Origin: Seiridium cupressi
Lineage: Eukaryota > Ascomycota > Sordariomycetes > Amphisphaeriales > Sporocadaceae
Direction of reading: 5' to 3'
Assembly (NCBI GenBank): GCA_036674765.1
Contig: JARVKI010000105.1
Coordinates: 1-64,000 of the forward strand
DNA: 64,000 nt
The notes below the pieces were generated by a model. It ran no database searches, was not told where the DNA came from, and was given only the letters and a program-made list of their open reading frames with translations. Position numbers and translations under genes: made by a program. Position 1 is the stretch's first letter. Each line of letters begins with the position of its first letter. Positions 21,409 through 34,831 of this stretch are shown here, one piece after another.

Positions 21409-24400
21409 CTATGTCCGCCCTCTAGACGGGGCGTCAGCAAATCTAATCCCGCGCCTTGCAGGAGGCACTCTAGGGGTGTCATCGTCTTCACTGTCACTGT
21501 CCGAGGCCCCTGGACTACCCAAGCCCAAAGCTGCCTCACGTCGTCTTCTCTCCGCCGGCGTCTCTGCCTCACTGCGGGTCTCGGCCTCTTCGCGCATGCC
21601 TGACAAGGCTGCCAGTCTGCGCCGTCGCTCAACTGCTGTTTCCGGGGTGTCAGTGCTGGCAGCCCCCACCCTGCTCTCTGCAGCTTTTTCTGGGGCTGGC
21701 TTCGCAGTCGTAGTACTACTCCTGCCTCTTGTAGGTTCTGGTCGTGCTGGAGAATTGCTGTCTGCTCGCGGCGTACCAACGTTGGCAGCCCTAGCGGCAG
21801 GTGTCTTGGTGACCCCGGTACTTGACGATGGTGTTGCTGAGCCCGAGCCTCCACCAGAACCTGGACCCGATAAAGTGATCCCTGGAGCAGAGCCCTGCTG
21901 TTTCGCAATGGTCTTCAGGGCAGCCGGAGCATCTGAGTTCTCCAATACCTGGCGCTTAGTGCGTGCATCCATCTTGCGGACCTCGTTCAAGAAGTCCTCT
22001 TTCGTCATTCGCCGCCCTTCTCCGCCGATGGTGAATCTGATTTTATGATCGTCTTCCTCTTGCATCTTTCCCATCTCCTCGGCATTGACATTCTTCTTCC
22101 TGCCCTCGCTAGGCCCGCCTTTGTTGAAACCAGTCCATCCACTGAATGTGGATTGGCGCCCGACAGGTTTGGGTCGATCCTCGCTCGGTCCGGCTTCTGA
22201 GTCAGTACCTTGGTCTTTGTTCTTTTGTCCTTGCTTTACCAAGCCTCCCATACCCATGTACTTCAGACTCGTCGCCATTAGGTCATTGCCACCTTGGCCC
22301 TGCCCTTCAAGCTTCTGCGAAGGCAGTTCGTACTTCTTCACGACCTCACCATCTTCGTCTTCAACAATGATCTACGGTGTGTCAGTATAACAACTAGTCT
22401 CAAAGGAACGGACTCAACTTACAGTGTTTCCGAATTGGTAGGCGCGGGCGGGTTCATGCCTCCTCTCGGAACTAGACTTGGTCTTCCTCTTTTGCACTTC
22501 TTCGTCACGGAAATCAACCAGCCGCTTTTTCAGAGATTCGTAAGTCCAACCGGGTTTCGATATCTCATGCTCGGCCATATCTTTCAATGCCTCGATGCTG
22601 TGAACCACTTCGCCAGCTTCGTGGTGCTGCGTACTATTGGGCTCAACTGCAAGCACCTTACCCTCCTCGTCCTCCACAATGATGTGATCGCCCTCATCAT
22701 AGACTTCAAGCTCGGGAGCTTCGTCAGGCCTGTGCTCACCTCGCGGCCCCACGTCCCCGTCATCGGTAGCCTTTTCGGGATCCTTATCGGAGTCTTGCGA
22801 CGACTGTGACTCTTTCTCCCGCAGTTGCCCCGGGGATATCTCATCTTCGGCAAGGGTGCCGGAGGTATCTTGTCGCTCCGGTGGTGGCCGTCCTCCTGTT
22901 GCGGCAGGAGAGGCAGGTGACGTTGGCGACATGGGCTCGCCAATCCCGCTCTGACTCCGACGTTGAGGGAAGATTGCAGATTCAGTAACGGGGCCACCGG
23001 GACCAATTCCAGCATCCCACTTCTTTCTCGACCGGCGCCGTGATGACGCACGACTGCCTGCTCTGCTCGGATTTTCTTCTTCCTTCTGACGTCGGAGAAA
23101 CTGGCCAGGTAGTCCTGTTGGTGGTAACGTACCAGGTGGGTATTCGGGCATTTTGAGGTCGTCGCCATCGGTATCAGACATTGTTCGGGCTTGTGATCTG
23201 GACTGCGAAGAAATTCTTGGGAGGCGGTTCATCCAGGAAGGTCCGTCTTCGGGAGCTGCGGTATAGGACATGGTGATGCTCAGAGTGTTGATGTGCTTAC
23301 CGAGCGTAAAGACAGCGACCGACGATCCGTGGACTAGAATCGACGCTACCACCATAAAAGTCACGATAGGCCACACAAGCGCTATCAAGTGATAATGAGG
23401 CGTATCTTCCGGCGGTAGCTCGGCTAGAGGAATCGTTGATTCGGACTCCAGCTCAGCACGAGCAAGAATAGCAACGAAAATAGCACCGACTCCAATGGGC
23501 CCGAAATGACCGGCAAAGACGGCTTCGCGCCATGTTTTGACGTCTGGTATTAGTGGCTTGAGAGCTAGCATGATCGGTATACGTCGGAAGAGGATGACGA
23601 AGATGGCAATTACTGTCAGCCGCCACGCCGTGAGGCCAAGGTCCGTGTTGTTGAACTGGTCCCATGGAATGATAGTTCCCAGAAACACAAAGTAGGCCAA
23701 ATTGATAAGCAGGTCGATAACGTTGGAGACGTGCGACTCTTCAGTCTTGGACGAGAACCAACCATCATTGGAGAAACCAACACCAGCCGCGAACCCAACG
23801 AGCAAATCATCCACGCCTAATATGCTACCGGAACCCGCGCAGAATAGCGCCAAGGTAAAGTAGAAGACAAGGAAGCTCTCTCGATCTATGAGATCATGTT
23901 TTTCTGCATACTTGATTCCATGGCGCGCGAAGTAGCCAACCAAGAATCCGTAGATGGCGCCAAAGATACACTCGTACAGCACAGTGTAAACGAGCCAGTG
24001 GTACGTGACGTCTTTCGCATCAAGGTGATCCTGTATGAGATACAGGGAGAGGTAGATGAAGGGGAAAGCCATGCCATCGTTACAGCCTGATTCGGCAGAG
24101 AGCAAGTCTCGCAAATGCTTTGGGACACGCTTTGCGAATTTGCCCTTTCCAACAACGGACGAAGCCAGAACGGGATCGGTTGCTGTCACACATGCCGCTA
24201 CTGTGAGACTTTCCAGCCAGTTCAACGTGGGGACCATCCACCAAATGAATAAGCTTGTGATCAGCCAACCAAATGTCATGACTGGTAGCAGGAGGAAAAC
24301 AACGGATTTCCAGTGCTTCTCCATGTAGAATTTGGGCAATTCGACACCAACAGCAAAACATTGCACAACAAGTACAATTCTGGAAAACTCGAGGGTCACC

Positions 24401-24606
24401 TCATCGACGTTGCCCCATGTCTGGGGGTTAATGAGGTTCGCCGCATGGGGCCCGAAGATCAGGCCGCACAGCGTGGCTATAGTAGCTTCGCCAATATACA
24501 TGCGCTCCTTGATGATGGATGAGCATAACATGAAAAGCGAAGTGAAGCCACCGAGAATAATGTACACCAAGTGGGGCTTGGTGATTGAAAGGTGATCCCA
24601 CGCCAT
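21409..24606 (-). CDS. NHA1: Na+/H+ (alkali cation/proton) antiporter, Nha1 type
   Basis: Two exons: 24606-22423 and 22371-21409, with a 51-nt intron (gtaagt...ccgtag), give 1048 residues. The N-terminal 430 residues form about 12 membrane helices of the CPA1/NhaP fold. They include ATDPVLA (about 142-148) and ESGCNDG (172-178), which holds the ion-binding Asn-Asp pair. A long hydrophilic cytosolic tail follows, typical of fungal Nha1 (about 900-1100 residues), with repeated acidic motifs of the type IIVEDE.GKVL and a basic/Ser-rich end (RRGIRFADAPSRGRT). Fungal Nha1 sits in the plasma membrane and exports Na+ and K+ in exchange for protons, controlling salt tolerance and internal pH; the tail is regulatory in yeast. 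The exon join is well supported because a second IIVEDEDGEVV motif continues in frame. Intact. Confidence 0.92.
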
Positions 24607-27600
24607 AATGGACTACTGCCAAGATTCCACCGCACAGTTGACTTTGGGGTATGTTATGTCTCGGAGGTCGTATCCAATAAAAGGCGGCCGTTTAATTCGG
24701 TCGTTGCTCAGAGGCGGGAGTGAAGACGGAGGCGCATCCGGATCGGATGGAATGGCGACCGGGCGCGTTCGAGCTCGAAACCCCCCAATCAATAACAGCG
24801 AACCCAGATAGCCAGTGACCTCGATGCATTCAGAGAAATAGTGATCTGCCAAACCGTTGGCAAATTCTCCTAGATTGTGCGTGCGGGAATGGCGATCGAG
24901 CTAGAAATTTCGGTTATTGAGTTTGAGAAGCTTGGCTCGGCTGCTGGCGCATCTGCGGTGTACCAGTCGAATCGGATCGCGTGCGTGCCCAGAGGATCGA
25001 AGGGAGACCTTGGGGGAAGGAGGCCCCAGGAGAGGTCCAAGACAAAACTGGATAGCACAGAGCTCTGATGGAGAAGTTGAGCAGTTGAAGCAGGCGGTCG
25101 CAATGCCTCGATGCTGGCGCAGAACATCAACAAAAGGTTCGAAGCGACTGCGAAGGAATTGGGCCCAGATCACTTTTAACTTTTAATCTGAGCTCCATCG
25201 ATGATGAGGATTCGGGGCGTCCTGACTGGGTCCGATGTAGGCATAGCAGGGATCTAGTGCAGTAGGGTGGGGTGTTTGGGGCGGCAGTCCAGGGCCCCCA
25301 TGGGCGCTGCGCCTTGGATTGGGCCTGAGGATAGGCCCTCTCGCTGGCGGTACGCCGACGGGAATTCTTGGACGAACGACTACTGTTGCCGCTTTTCCGA
25401 TTCGACGACTGAGATGCGTGCTGACTGTGCAGTTAGCGTAGAGACATTATTCCGCTTGCAGCACCGCATGCAGAACATGGACTATGGAAGTCACTGATGA
25501 AGAGAGTGCGGTCACATTTCCTGGGAAGTGCCCGTGGGCTGTGACCGTCATGAAGGCAACCGGCAATCTCGACAAGCCATGCCCAGCCGCGAAACCGAAT
25601 TTTCTTGCATTGGTGTCTTGGACGTTCCGCAAAACATGGCAGTCCGATATTGGAAACGAGAAACGAAAGACGAACTGACAAGTCGCCAAGCACTCTTGGT
25701 AGACAAGCTCCGGAATTGAACGTGGTCGGCTCAGCCTGGAAATGACCAATTGTCCCACAAGAAGGATTGAGATACATAGACCAAGAAGATACCCGTGGAC
25801 GACGTGCCTATGAAACCTACATCATGTTCCGTAGGGTGGACATGACTGTCCATGTTTGGGCGTTGAATTTCTCTGATAACGCGCCGCAGCAAACTTAAGC
25901 TGGAGGCGCTATCTATGGGCGGGCTGACAATATTGCCACGACATGACTCTCAACAAATGGCGGCATAGGACCATTGACCCATACATATCAAAGGGATTAT
26001 TTGCCTCAATTGAGAGCCGACTGCCGAGTATTCAATGGCTGATATTTCACACACCGTAAAACATCGGTTATGCTAAGACTACGGTAGCCCAATTTCTTTT
26101 CGGAAATGCCACATTAACTACAGGTGGCATAAGGCCTGCGAACTCGCTGGGTACATGACTTGTGACAAGTACGACTGGTCGTTCCTGGACCCTGGCGGTA
26201 TTGGTGACCCGGGAATCTTATGTGCATTCTGGCATGTGTAGACAGGCGAATCGGTCTCTGTTTGCTCCTATCTCGCCCGCCTTGCTTATTCTCCCTGGGG
26301 GGGAACAGCCCGATATCTGCTCGTCATACGTGACCAAATACTTCTTCTCGGCCGACCAGACAAAATCCTGCGCAGCGGGGACATACGGATGCCCAGAACG
26401 CCCAGATACAGCGCCGAGCGCAAAACCATGCAAACCCAAGTTCACATGGTCCCTAGCCTCCTTGGCGGCTCTGCTCTGGCAAAACTGTGGGTAGAACCGG
26501 ACACAATGGGGTGGGACTTGACATCTCTATGTAGCCTAGGCCCATTGATTGCGACGCTGTTCGCGGGTGGGTTTTAGCGACATCCACGCCCTAAGAATGC
26601 ATGCCGACGTCACCTTTCAAGTCGCCCACAATGAATACTTCCCCAGGATGTGGCATGTCGCCGAGACCAAGTCCTTTACGATGGGGGAGGGGAAACATCA
26701 CAATATCCGACGACGAGCATAGCAGAAGCGGCTTGGAACAGACAAACGTATTAACCCATGCATTGAGGTGAGATGTTTTGACACCAGTCTCGAGGATTGC
26801 TTTCAGTCCCTAAGGCGCGACTACCTGTAATGCATCCCATTTTTCAGCACACCGACAGACTGACCCAGAGTCCTTCTCGCCGCAGATCTATGGCGACAGA
26901 AATCCCGCGTCTTCTGGCCTCGGGAGACATGGGATCGACGTCTCAAATGCACGAGCTGCAGCTGGTCTGCTAATGCAGCGGCTGATCTGACTGATGTCCA
27001 CAACTCCGGCCGACCCTCTCCGGCGCTTTCTGCGTTCGGAGCAATGTGGGGGTACCTGTCGCATTGCAGCGCCGTGATACGGACATGGTGCATTTCTACT
27101 GCAGATTGCCCGTCACGAGACTGCGAGAATTCGTCTAGTCGACAGTGTTGAGCCCGTCTTGAGGCCTATCACCAATGACCAAATCACTGTGGCTGATGTT
27201 GATCCTGCAGCCCGGATGAAGTCACTGGTCAACGTTATGGTTTCTTCTTTGGGCTTTCGTGGGAATCCTTCGCTCGTTTGAGGAATCCCGTCCTCGCACA
27301 AGATCTCAACAGCGCCGCACAGCAGCATTTCAAATGATATGTGTTCTCTTGGGCTTGATCTTTAATTGTGGAAGATGTTTGCCATTAAAATCACGTATCA
27401 GATCACATGACCCTGGTGGAAACCACGATTGCCAATAGTCTCCGAGCACTAAGAAGATTCCTTCGTCTAATAATAGCACACGCAAACCCGACATCAAATG
27501 AGGCTCAAACTCCCCTCCAAAACCCCCCGTCATTTTCGTTGCCCGATTAGCACTCCGATGTGCTTACTACCAGAGATGCTGAGAGAAACGTACACATGGA

Positions 27601-27643
27601 CCATGCCTACGCATCCGGCTCCATTCCAATGCCACGTGGCTGG
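24607..27643. other. Long gene-poor region
   Basis: 3.0 kb without a supported gene. The first several hundred bases should hold the antiporter promoter. Short ORFs at 25777-25433 (-) and 26162-26494 (+) lack domains and plausible codon use. A plus-strand stretch near 26110-26240 has a protein-like run (WHKACELAGYMTCDKYDW) ending in a stop and may be a decayed exon. Confidence 0.45.
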
Positions 27644-28177
27644 TTACTGCTTTCTGCACCACCCGCTTTCGTCTTCCTCCTCTTGTTCCACAGTGTGTGA
27701 CAAGACGCGGCTAGCAGACCCGGTCCCGTACGTATCAAGCACATGGCGGGCGGTCCTCCAATCCGAATCGTTCTCAAATTCATTGTCGAAAGCCAAGCGA
27801 TGAAAGATCTCATACGCTCGAGTGAGCTGATACAAGCTGAAGCTGTCCAGATCCTTCATGATTTGCAGCTGCAGCTCTTGGGGTAGCTTCTCCAATTGAG
27901 TCAGCCTCCGACCGTCCACCACGTCCGGATCACTGGTTTCGTTCGGCACCGAGTTTATTGATTGAGCCAGAGCCATCAAAGCCTCCTGATTCTCAGCGAA
28001 CTCCTGCCAGCACTGGTCCATCGAATTGCTTCGGACTTGTTCGGTAGACTCCTTGTCTATGCCTTGTTCAGTGAATTGCACCATAAGGTGGATCAAACGA
28101 AACGAATTACTATATTTACCTGAGTTGCGGCTCCGAAGACCCCGCAGTCTACGTCGAATGGATTGAAACCCCAGCAT
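27644..28177 (-). CDS. F-box-like protein
   Basis: Single-frame ORF of 177 residues. The core at residues about 92-117 reads LTQLEKLPQELQLQIMKDLDSFSLYQLTRAYEIFHRLA, matching the F-box pattern LPxElxxxIxxxLd..sl..l......f. F-box proteins link substrates to SCF ubiquitin ligases through Skp1. The C-terminal part ends shortly after the box, with an acidic EQEEEDESG tail and no recognisable substrate-binding repeats, so the gene may be truncated or use another 3' exon. A gtaaat donor-like site near 28117 leaves open an intron in the N-terminal third. Confidence 0.6.
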   Translation of the reverse strand: MLGFQSIRRRLRGLRSRNSGKYSNSFRLIHLMVQFTEQGIDKESTEQVRSNSMDQCWQEFAENQEALMALAQSINSVPNETSDPDVVDGRRLTQLEKLPQELQLQIMKDLDSFSLYQLTRAYEIFHRLAFDNEFENDSDWRTARHVLDTYGTGSASRVLSHTVEQEEEDESGWCRKQ

Positions 28178-28887
28178 TTTCTGTTCGATCGATCAGGGCA
28201 CTAAATCTTTGATATTGCCAGTAGTAGAAACGGCCCTAGCATTATTGAAAAGAGATGGGTTGTGGCGACAGAACATTCGCAGCTTGCGAAAGCACCCCTG
28301 CGTAAGCTTCGATTTACCCATAGTGACCAAATGCTGCACATCAAAGCAAACTTCTCGCCGACACGTGATGCATAAGTGCGTATGGTTTGGCCTGAAGCTG
28401 GTCCTACCTTGTTGAGCCAGTTCTCTATCTCTCTTCTCTTTGTCTTGCTAGTCCTCGGGGAAAGGAGAGGCCAGCATATGCTTACCGTGCATATCTGACT
28501 TCAGGCTCTATCACGGAATATGACACTGCATAAACAAGTTGTTATGTTAAGCACAGAAACCCTGTGACGATCAGAACGCGGTGTAACCGAGATTTTCGCA
28601 TTCAATTGCTCCGTCGAGCAATGCCAGTCTAAGGGTTTCGTGCACATCCTTCCCCAGGTCTGAAATGTGAGCCACACTGATACACAGTCGTATCGCTACA
28701 AGTAGAAAGAATGTCTGGTGGAGTCCGCCGGCTGACCGTCATCACTGCCGATCTCATGCAAGCATTGTGACACAGCCGTCACCCTACTTACTCAGCTGGA
28801 AACTTAACACTTCCAGCCCAAAAGCAGACGGTACCGTCCCTTTCTGCAAAACAACCAAATCATGTTTCTCATTCTCAACTCGTCGCC
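28178..28887. other. Divergent intergenic region
   Basis: Lies between the 5' ends of the F-box gene (-) and the DUF3433 gene (+), so it should contain both promoters. No ORF of note. Confidence 0.5.
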
Positions 28888-31800
28888 ATGGATAGACTAC
28901 GTCCCGGAGACGTAAGTCCCACGGCGACCTCGCCCGATGAATATCGAGCAACACACGACGTCTCGCCCCTCTCGCCAGTAGGAGAAGATGATTTTCACCC
29001 TCCAAGGCGCGGGGCTAGCAGGCGATGGCGAACGTTTCCCACGGAATATTTCGATGTGTCTCCGGAATCACCACCGGATGTTCAACGGGAACCCTCGGCC
29101 GGCCCAGACGTTCGCTCTTCATCAGTTTATTCGCAGGACTCGCCTTCGCGCGCCCATCCCGATTGGTCCAAAGATTTTGGGTTCGGTGGCAACCCCCGAC
29201 TCTCGCTTCAGGATCCCGATTCCGCAACAACAGAGCAAGGGAGACGACTGAGTATCGATTCGTTGCAAGAGGTACTATCCGATGCTGGGGAGCGGAAACA
29301 GACAGCCACCGCACATGGTTCAAGTGTAACCATTTCGTCGAGAAAGCTGTTGACGTATTGGAACCCTATATGGCTTCGCGATTACTTCTTGATAGGCTTG
29401 GCTGTAGGCTGTGCTGTCGTGGCTATTGTAATTTTTGCGCTATACTTGGTGTCCTCGAAAACTAATGGCCTGGGTTCCTATGTAGGCCCCGCTGATCTGG
29501 TCTTTCTCTGGAAATATATTCCAACTGCAGGTATCTTAAGTCTTCACATATTCCCGTTGTTCTCTCGCTGCTGCTGATTTTGCCTAAAGTAATTATTCTA
29601 TTATTGGCCCTATGGAATAGGGTTGATTTTACAGCAAAGCTTCTCCAGCCATGGGCTAATTTGAGAAGCGGGCCGGCTTCTGCAGAGCGATCAGTTTTCC
29701 TCGATCTGATATCATCATCTTGGCCGGTCACGTTCAGAATTTCCGCTAGAACCGGCAGCTGTGTGCCCATGCTAACAATCGTGGGCGCTGTTTTGCTCAA
29801 TTTTGTGGTGAGGCTACACGAGGAAATAGATATATTAGAAAGTGTACTAACCGATTTGTAGAGCGTACTATCGACAGCTCTACTTCAGGTAGAGACAGTT
29901 GATATGGTGGACAGTGACGTCCGCCTTGTCAAGACCGCTACCATTGACGCCACGTCTTGGGATCCTGGGGGAAGGGATAACATTACTGCTTTACGATATA
30001 GTGGGATAATGGATGGGAAGCTATTATGGCCAGACTGGGTACTAAGCAATGCCACAGTCGAGCCATTTGAGCCCTCGAGTACGCCTGGTACGACAACTAA
30101 TTCATCCTATTTAGCGACGGTAGGAGGTTTCTTTCCCAGTCTGGTGTGCGAAGAAGCGAAGCTCGACAACAAGCCTCAAGCCAACGATCTCTACGACCCT
30201 CAGGGCAATTTCAACTTCAGTTCCGACTCGTGTACCTTGCAGGTCCAGCTCTCCCTTGTCGACGATACCCAGACGCCCAAGTTTGCGGCCAATTGGGCAG
30301 CCAGGAATCTGATGGGCAATGTTCAGACAGTGACTTGTCCAGACCAGACCCAACGGTTCCTGGCGGTAGTAACATTAGCCGATTCGAATCTGGTCCTACT
30401 GGAGTCGAGGTAAGTCGTATTGGCCGTTGACAACCAAACGAAATACTGACGACGTAAAAAGCGCGCTCTTCTGCAAACCAAATTACTTCATCCAGAATGT
30501 TGAAGTTACTCGAGTCTTTCTGAAACGAGTGCCCTCCATAGATTGGGACACATTACCAAGCGGGACTACGCAACTGAATGGCCTCGACGCTTTCGAGCTA
30601 CTCCAAAACATCGTCAATTCTTCCTCCTATGCGTATCCACAATCACCGGATCAACCAGCAAACACCACTGTGGGCAATGTTCCTTTTCTTCGCTTGGCCG
30701 CCATGTCCCTCAACAGCTCTGGCTCGGGGGGTCATTATCTCGAACCGTTTCTCGACTCTGGCGTCTTGGCAACCCAATTGAAAGCCACTTTCTCTGGGAT
30801 GGCTTCTCTAGTCGTCAATAGTCATATGTTAAACGCCCACCGAGATGCCGTCACGGGCGAGTTGCAGCATAGAGAGGACAGGGTAATAGTTAAGATAGGA
30901 GCTGCGGCTCCAGCGATCACTCTGTTATTGGCTTGTCTTGGTCTTGCTATCATGGTTCTGTATAAGCGACCACAAGAAGTGGTGCCACGGGATCCCCGAA
31001 GCATTGGGGGTTTTGCTCTACTCCTTCGGTGTAATCCTGAATTAAGCTATCATTTCAGGTCAAACCTTGGGCATCTACGATATCATTTGCAGCATGAGCG
31101 CTTCCTGACACTGTTACCAAAGGACTCGCATTTCCGATTCTCTATCGTGCGGGAAGCCATGAATCCCACGTTCCAGCCGGCGAGAGGAGTCGCGCAGGAG
31201 AGAGAGAACCCGACCTGGTGGCGGCCGAGAACCATCAGGATGTGGTGTAAAATGCTGGCAATCATTCTCCCATTGGCTTTGATCGGGTGCCTTGAAGGCG
31301 TGCAACAAGTTTCAGACCGATCCAATGGCATTGTGACCGTGTCCTCACCGAACACCGCACACTATGGGTTTACAATCCTGCCAGCAATAGTTATGTGGGG
31401 AATAGGCATTATTTATGCCTCGATCAACTTCAACACGGTCCTCCTCGCTCCTTATAACGCGCTTTCGAATGGTGCAACTCCCGATCGTGGCCTTTTCAGC
31501 CAGGATCTCGGGCGGCTTCCCATTACACAATTCTATTCTGCGCTGAAACAAAGGCATGCCGCGGCTGCGTGCACTGCTTTATCAGCCGTGATTGGTCCCT
31601 GGCTTACGATCATTGTTTCAGGTCTATACTCTACGACTTCAGTTGATGTGCCAGCGACTGTTGGGCTACAGCAGACTCGCTTGCCTTCAAGGGTTGAGCC
31701 GCAGACCCTTCTAACGACATCTACGGACAGGGAAACAAGGATTATTCAGAATCGCGCACCCAAGCTTGCGCTGCAAGTCCTCCTCGGCGTCATGGCGCTT

Positions 31801-32076
31801 TGCCTAGCGGCATCGTGGCTATTCATGCGAACGAATAAGCTGCTGCCGCACAATCCATGCAGTATCGCCGGCCTTGCGGCATTGCTGTCTGGCGGTGAGC
31901 TGTGGAAGGGACCGGACGAGGAAAGGAGGGGGTTGATCACGCCTGATGGGGCAGAGTGGATGAGTGACAGGGAGTTGAAGAGACGAGGAGTATGGAAGGA
32001 CACGGTGTTTGGTCTAGGTTGGTGGCCAGACGGGCGTTACGGCATTGATGCTGGTGGGCGGATTGACGGAGGCTAG
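28888..32076 (+). CDS. Multipass membrane protein with DUF3433 domains
   Basis: Four exons: 28888-29530, 29590-29807, 29862-30409 and 30462-32076, with introns of 59, 54 and 52 nt, give 1007 residues in one continuous frame. The N-terminal 150 residues are hydrophilic and Ser/Pro-rich. Then come a membrane helix (DYFLIGLAVGCAVVAIVIFALYLV), further helices, a large N-glycosylation-rich loop (many NxS/T, for example NSSY, NFSS), another helix near IGAAAPAITLLLACLGLAIMVLY and a second helical half. The doubled layout, the phrase PRDPRSIGG..LLL repeated later as PHNPCSIAGLAALL, and the end FGLGWWPDGRYGIDAG are typical of fungal DUF3433 proteins. They are probably plasma-membrane or cell-surface proteins of unknown function. 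No lesion is seen. Confidence 0.82.
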
Positions 32077-33016
32077 GGTACCAAATTGCATTTATCATGG
32101 GAGTAAAGGAATGGTTTGACTTGATTATGTCTAGGTCGACTTGATTTTTTTGGATGTGAAACTCACGTGCTGCATGCAAGGAATATCATCAAAGTGAGCC
32201 GGCCGCCTAAGAGCTCTGGCCAGTTCCCTCAACTTTGGCTCATACTGCGTCGTTTCTTGTGTTGTCAACCACGGCCCTCAGTCACGATCCATTCTGATTA
32301 CATTGTCACTGCTGGCAAGTAGTAGTTAAGAACCACACCACGATTTCCCATCTCCATCGAGGAGTGATTAATGGTTCACTAAAGGCTGCTAAGCTGCTTC
32401 ACTGGGCTGTTCGCGTTCGTCCTGTCGAGAATGGTGCTCATGGCACCCTGGATCTTATTGACGCTTTACAAACTGACTTGGCAGGGCTTTTAGCGCCCAT
32501 CTTCCTTGTCGTAATCGATAGAGTAGATCTGGAAGACCTGGGATCAGTAGAAGGCTCTATCGATAGCTCATTGCACACGGGCTGAGTGGCATATATTATA
32601 ATAGCAGTAGTTCTCTGGACATTAGAGAAAACTACATGTTTTGGCTATGGGATGACACTTAGGATGGGCTTGTCGACAGGGAAGGGAATCTATTATAACC
32701 AATACAATAACCATCACGCCTGACAAAACATACATACCAGCAAAGCGTGGAAGCTATTGCAGTGTTTCGAGAATAAGTACACTGGATGGGCTAATTGGAA
32801 CAGAAGGTTTTGGTCGTACAATGTCATTCATTCATTATCATATACTTTCCTAGTCCCGTCAGACAATTCGTACAAAATTCCTTCTGCGCGCTATGCCCAT
32901 TATAGCCACAGAACGGTCCAGGACCAGTCAGATGCCGAGACCATCTTATCTATCCTTCGCAGCCAACTCTATCTAATCTTACAAGTGGACCATCGCGGAT
33001 GTTGACATCGTCAAGT
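32077..33016. other. Convergent 3' spacer
   Basis: The spacer lies between two convergent genes. The ORF at 32364-32585 (+) is short and domain-free. Nothing else is seen. Confidence 0.5.
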
Positions 33017-34084
33017 CTAATAGATATCAAAGAACAACTTGGCAAGAGACGAGGGGGTTGCATGGAATGCTATGAGTATAGCAAACAAAAGGAATAATGC
33101 AGCGATGATCGTACCCAAGAGAAGACCGCTCTATGGAGTAAGATGTTAGAGACTTTCGTTAGAGGAAAGTTTGTCTACTCACACTTGCCATTTGTCTGCG
33201 GAAGATGTGGGCAATGCGGAGGTGGCTACCATTAAGATTCGCAAAGTTCGCCTGCCGCTGTCCTAAGCCCCGGTCAATCGTCTCTTGCGCATAGAGGAGT
33301 TGTTGTCTAAGCTCGCCGAGCTCAGCTCGAAACTGGGTTGCACTTCTAGTCAGCGCGATCAAAGTTTTCAGTCACTGTTAGATCTCGGTTCAAACCTTGG
33401 TCATCTCTTGGCGCACGAGCTCGCGCTGCCGCAAATAGTCGGTCAAGACAATGGGGTCGAGGATGGTAACCGGGGCTGAAGTGAAAGAGGAATCGTTGGC
33501 AGCCTAAAGATTGATAACACCCCGTCAGTAATGGAATTACTGAGTAAGTTCGCACTTGGGATCTTCGTGAGATCTTCGACCCCCCCAGCATCACAGTGTT
33601 CAAACGGACAGCACCCCACAAAGCAATGCTCCCCAGTTTCCCGGTTTCAATCCACACCCAGCACTACGAGAGAAGTAACTGGCTGGGCCGCATCTGACCA
33701 CCACGAGCAGTGCCTATGGCCAAGCTGGGCTGAGCGTTCCTGCGAGGGAATGATTCCGATGAAGGAATGGTCCCCACGAAGGAATGGCTCAACGCTACCG
33801 ACCGAACGTAGGCACTCTCGCTTAGTGATCGCCAGATGACTGCTTGAACACACTGATGCCTCAACCCGGTCACTCCCATCCGGGCAGATTAACGAGGATG
33901 GCCGAGCATTTCTTCCTAGTTGACACCACGCCGAGCATGATGCCAAAAATTCAGAACCCCCGACGCTCCTAGGCCGTTTTCCGGGAGACCAGCTGTGATG
34001 GGGCTGGCAGAGTGATCGAGAAAGAAAAGAAAACAAGGTGGGGGAAGAACTTACCCTGGGGCTGCGACGGTTGGGATAGGGCAT
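33017..34084 (-). CDS. Small coiled-coil protein with C-terminal membrane anchor
   Basis: The clear exons on the minus strand are about 33477-33410 (AANDSSFTSAPVTILDPIV...RQEMTK), about 33335-33187 (FRAELGELRQQLLYAQETI...RRQMAS) and 33130-33017 (SGLLLGTIIAALFLLFAILIAF...FFDIY, stop). Introns begin gtttga and gtgagt and end acccag and ccatag. A first exon MPYPNRRSPR at 34084-34055 with a strong gtaagt donor fits well. A further exon at about 33670-33520 is possible but not needed. The product has about 130-165 residues: a charged helix with heptad-like spacing, then one hydrophobic segment near the C-terminus, so a tail-anchored-like topology is likely. The family is not recognised. The exon chain is coherent, but the first intron (about 580 nt if direct) is long for this genome. 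Confidence 0.5.
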
Positions 34085-34689
34085 TTTTGCCGGTTGTGGG
34101 AGTCCCGGGGACGGGGTCGGAATATTCTCTGAAGGAAAACAAAATGTCAGTGGGGGAGCAACATAAAACTGGTGGAAAGAAAATTGCGTTTGTGTGTTGA
34201 TGATAGGTGGGGGAGAGTTGAGCAAGTGATGAGGACTAGGTGATGGTTGGGAAAGGTTGATGTAGAATATCGATGGTTGAAGAGGGTTGTTATTTGAAGA
34301 TGGGATGAAGAGATGGGATGAGTTGAGGGTGATGGCAAAGGAAGTTGTGGAATGGCCTTGCTTGGTGGTGGTGAGGTGGTTGAGGTCGAAAGGTGTAGAC
34401 TTGCCTTCGGTGGTTGGTTGGTGGTGATGGTGATGATGGAGGGAGGAGAAAGAGTTGAGGTTAAGGGGAGGAGTGGGATTTTATACCTGGAGGAATAGCA
34501 GACTTTCCTAGAGGACTGATTGTGAATTCTGCCACAGATGGCAGAATTTCTTCAGGAGTGGTTGCTGTGCCGTCCATACATGGCAGAATTCTGCAGCTGC
34601 AGTCAAACCAGCCAGTGAATTTTTTGGGGAGCAACAGTCTGATTGTGTCCCAATCGGGAAATAAAGCAGCTGGATCACGGTTCAAGCAA

Positions 34690-34771
34690 TTTAATCAGTA
34701 AATCAAGAATTTCAATTAATCAACTCGAGGCAGAAATAATCGAATCAGTAATATTTAATCAGTAAATCAAG
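34690..34771. repeat. 18-bp direct repeat (tttaatcagtaaatcaag), two copies
   Basis: Exact copies lie at 34690-34707 and 34754-34771, with a partial copy (aatcagta) at 34743. The DNA between is AT-rich. No coding potential. Confidence 0.85.
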
Positions 34772-34831
34772 CAGTAGTGGAAGCAATAATTCAATACATG
34801 TGACTACCGCAAATCAAGCCAACTACATTCA

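Noticed and set aside
25433..26577. Several 75-115-codon ORFs in the 24.6-27.6 kb spacer
   Set aside because: They overlap on both strands and show no recognised motif or coherent exon chain.
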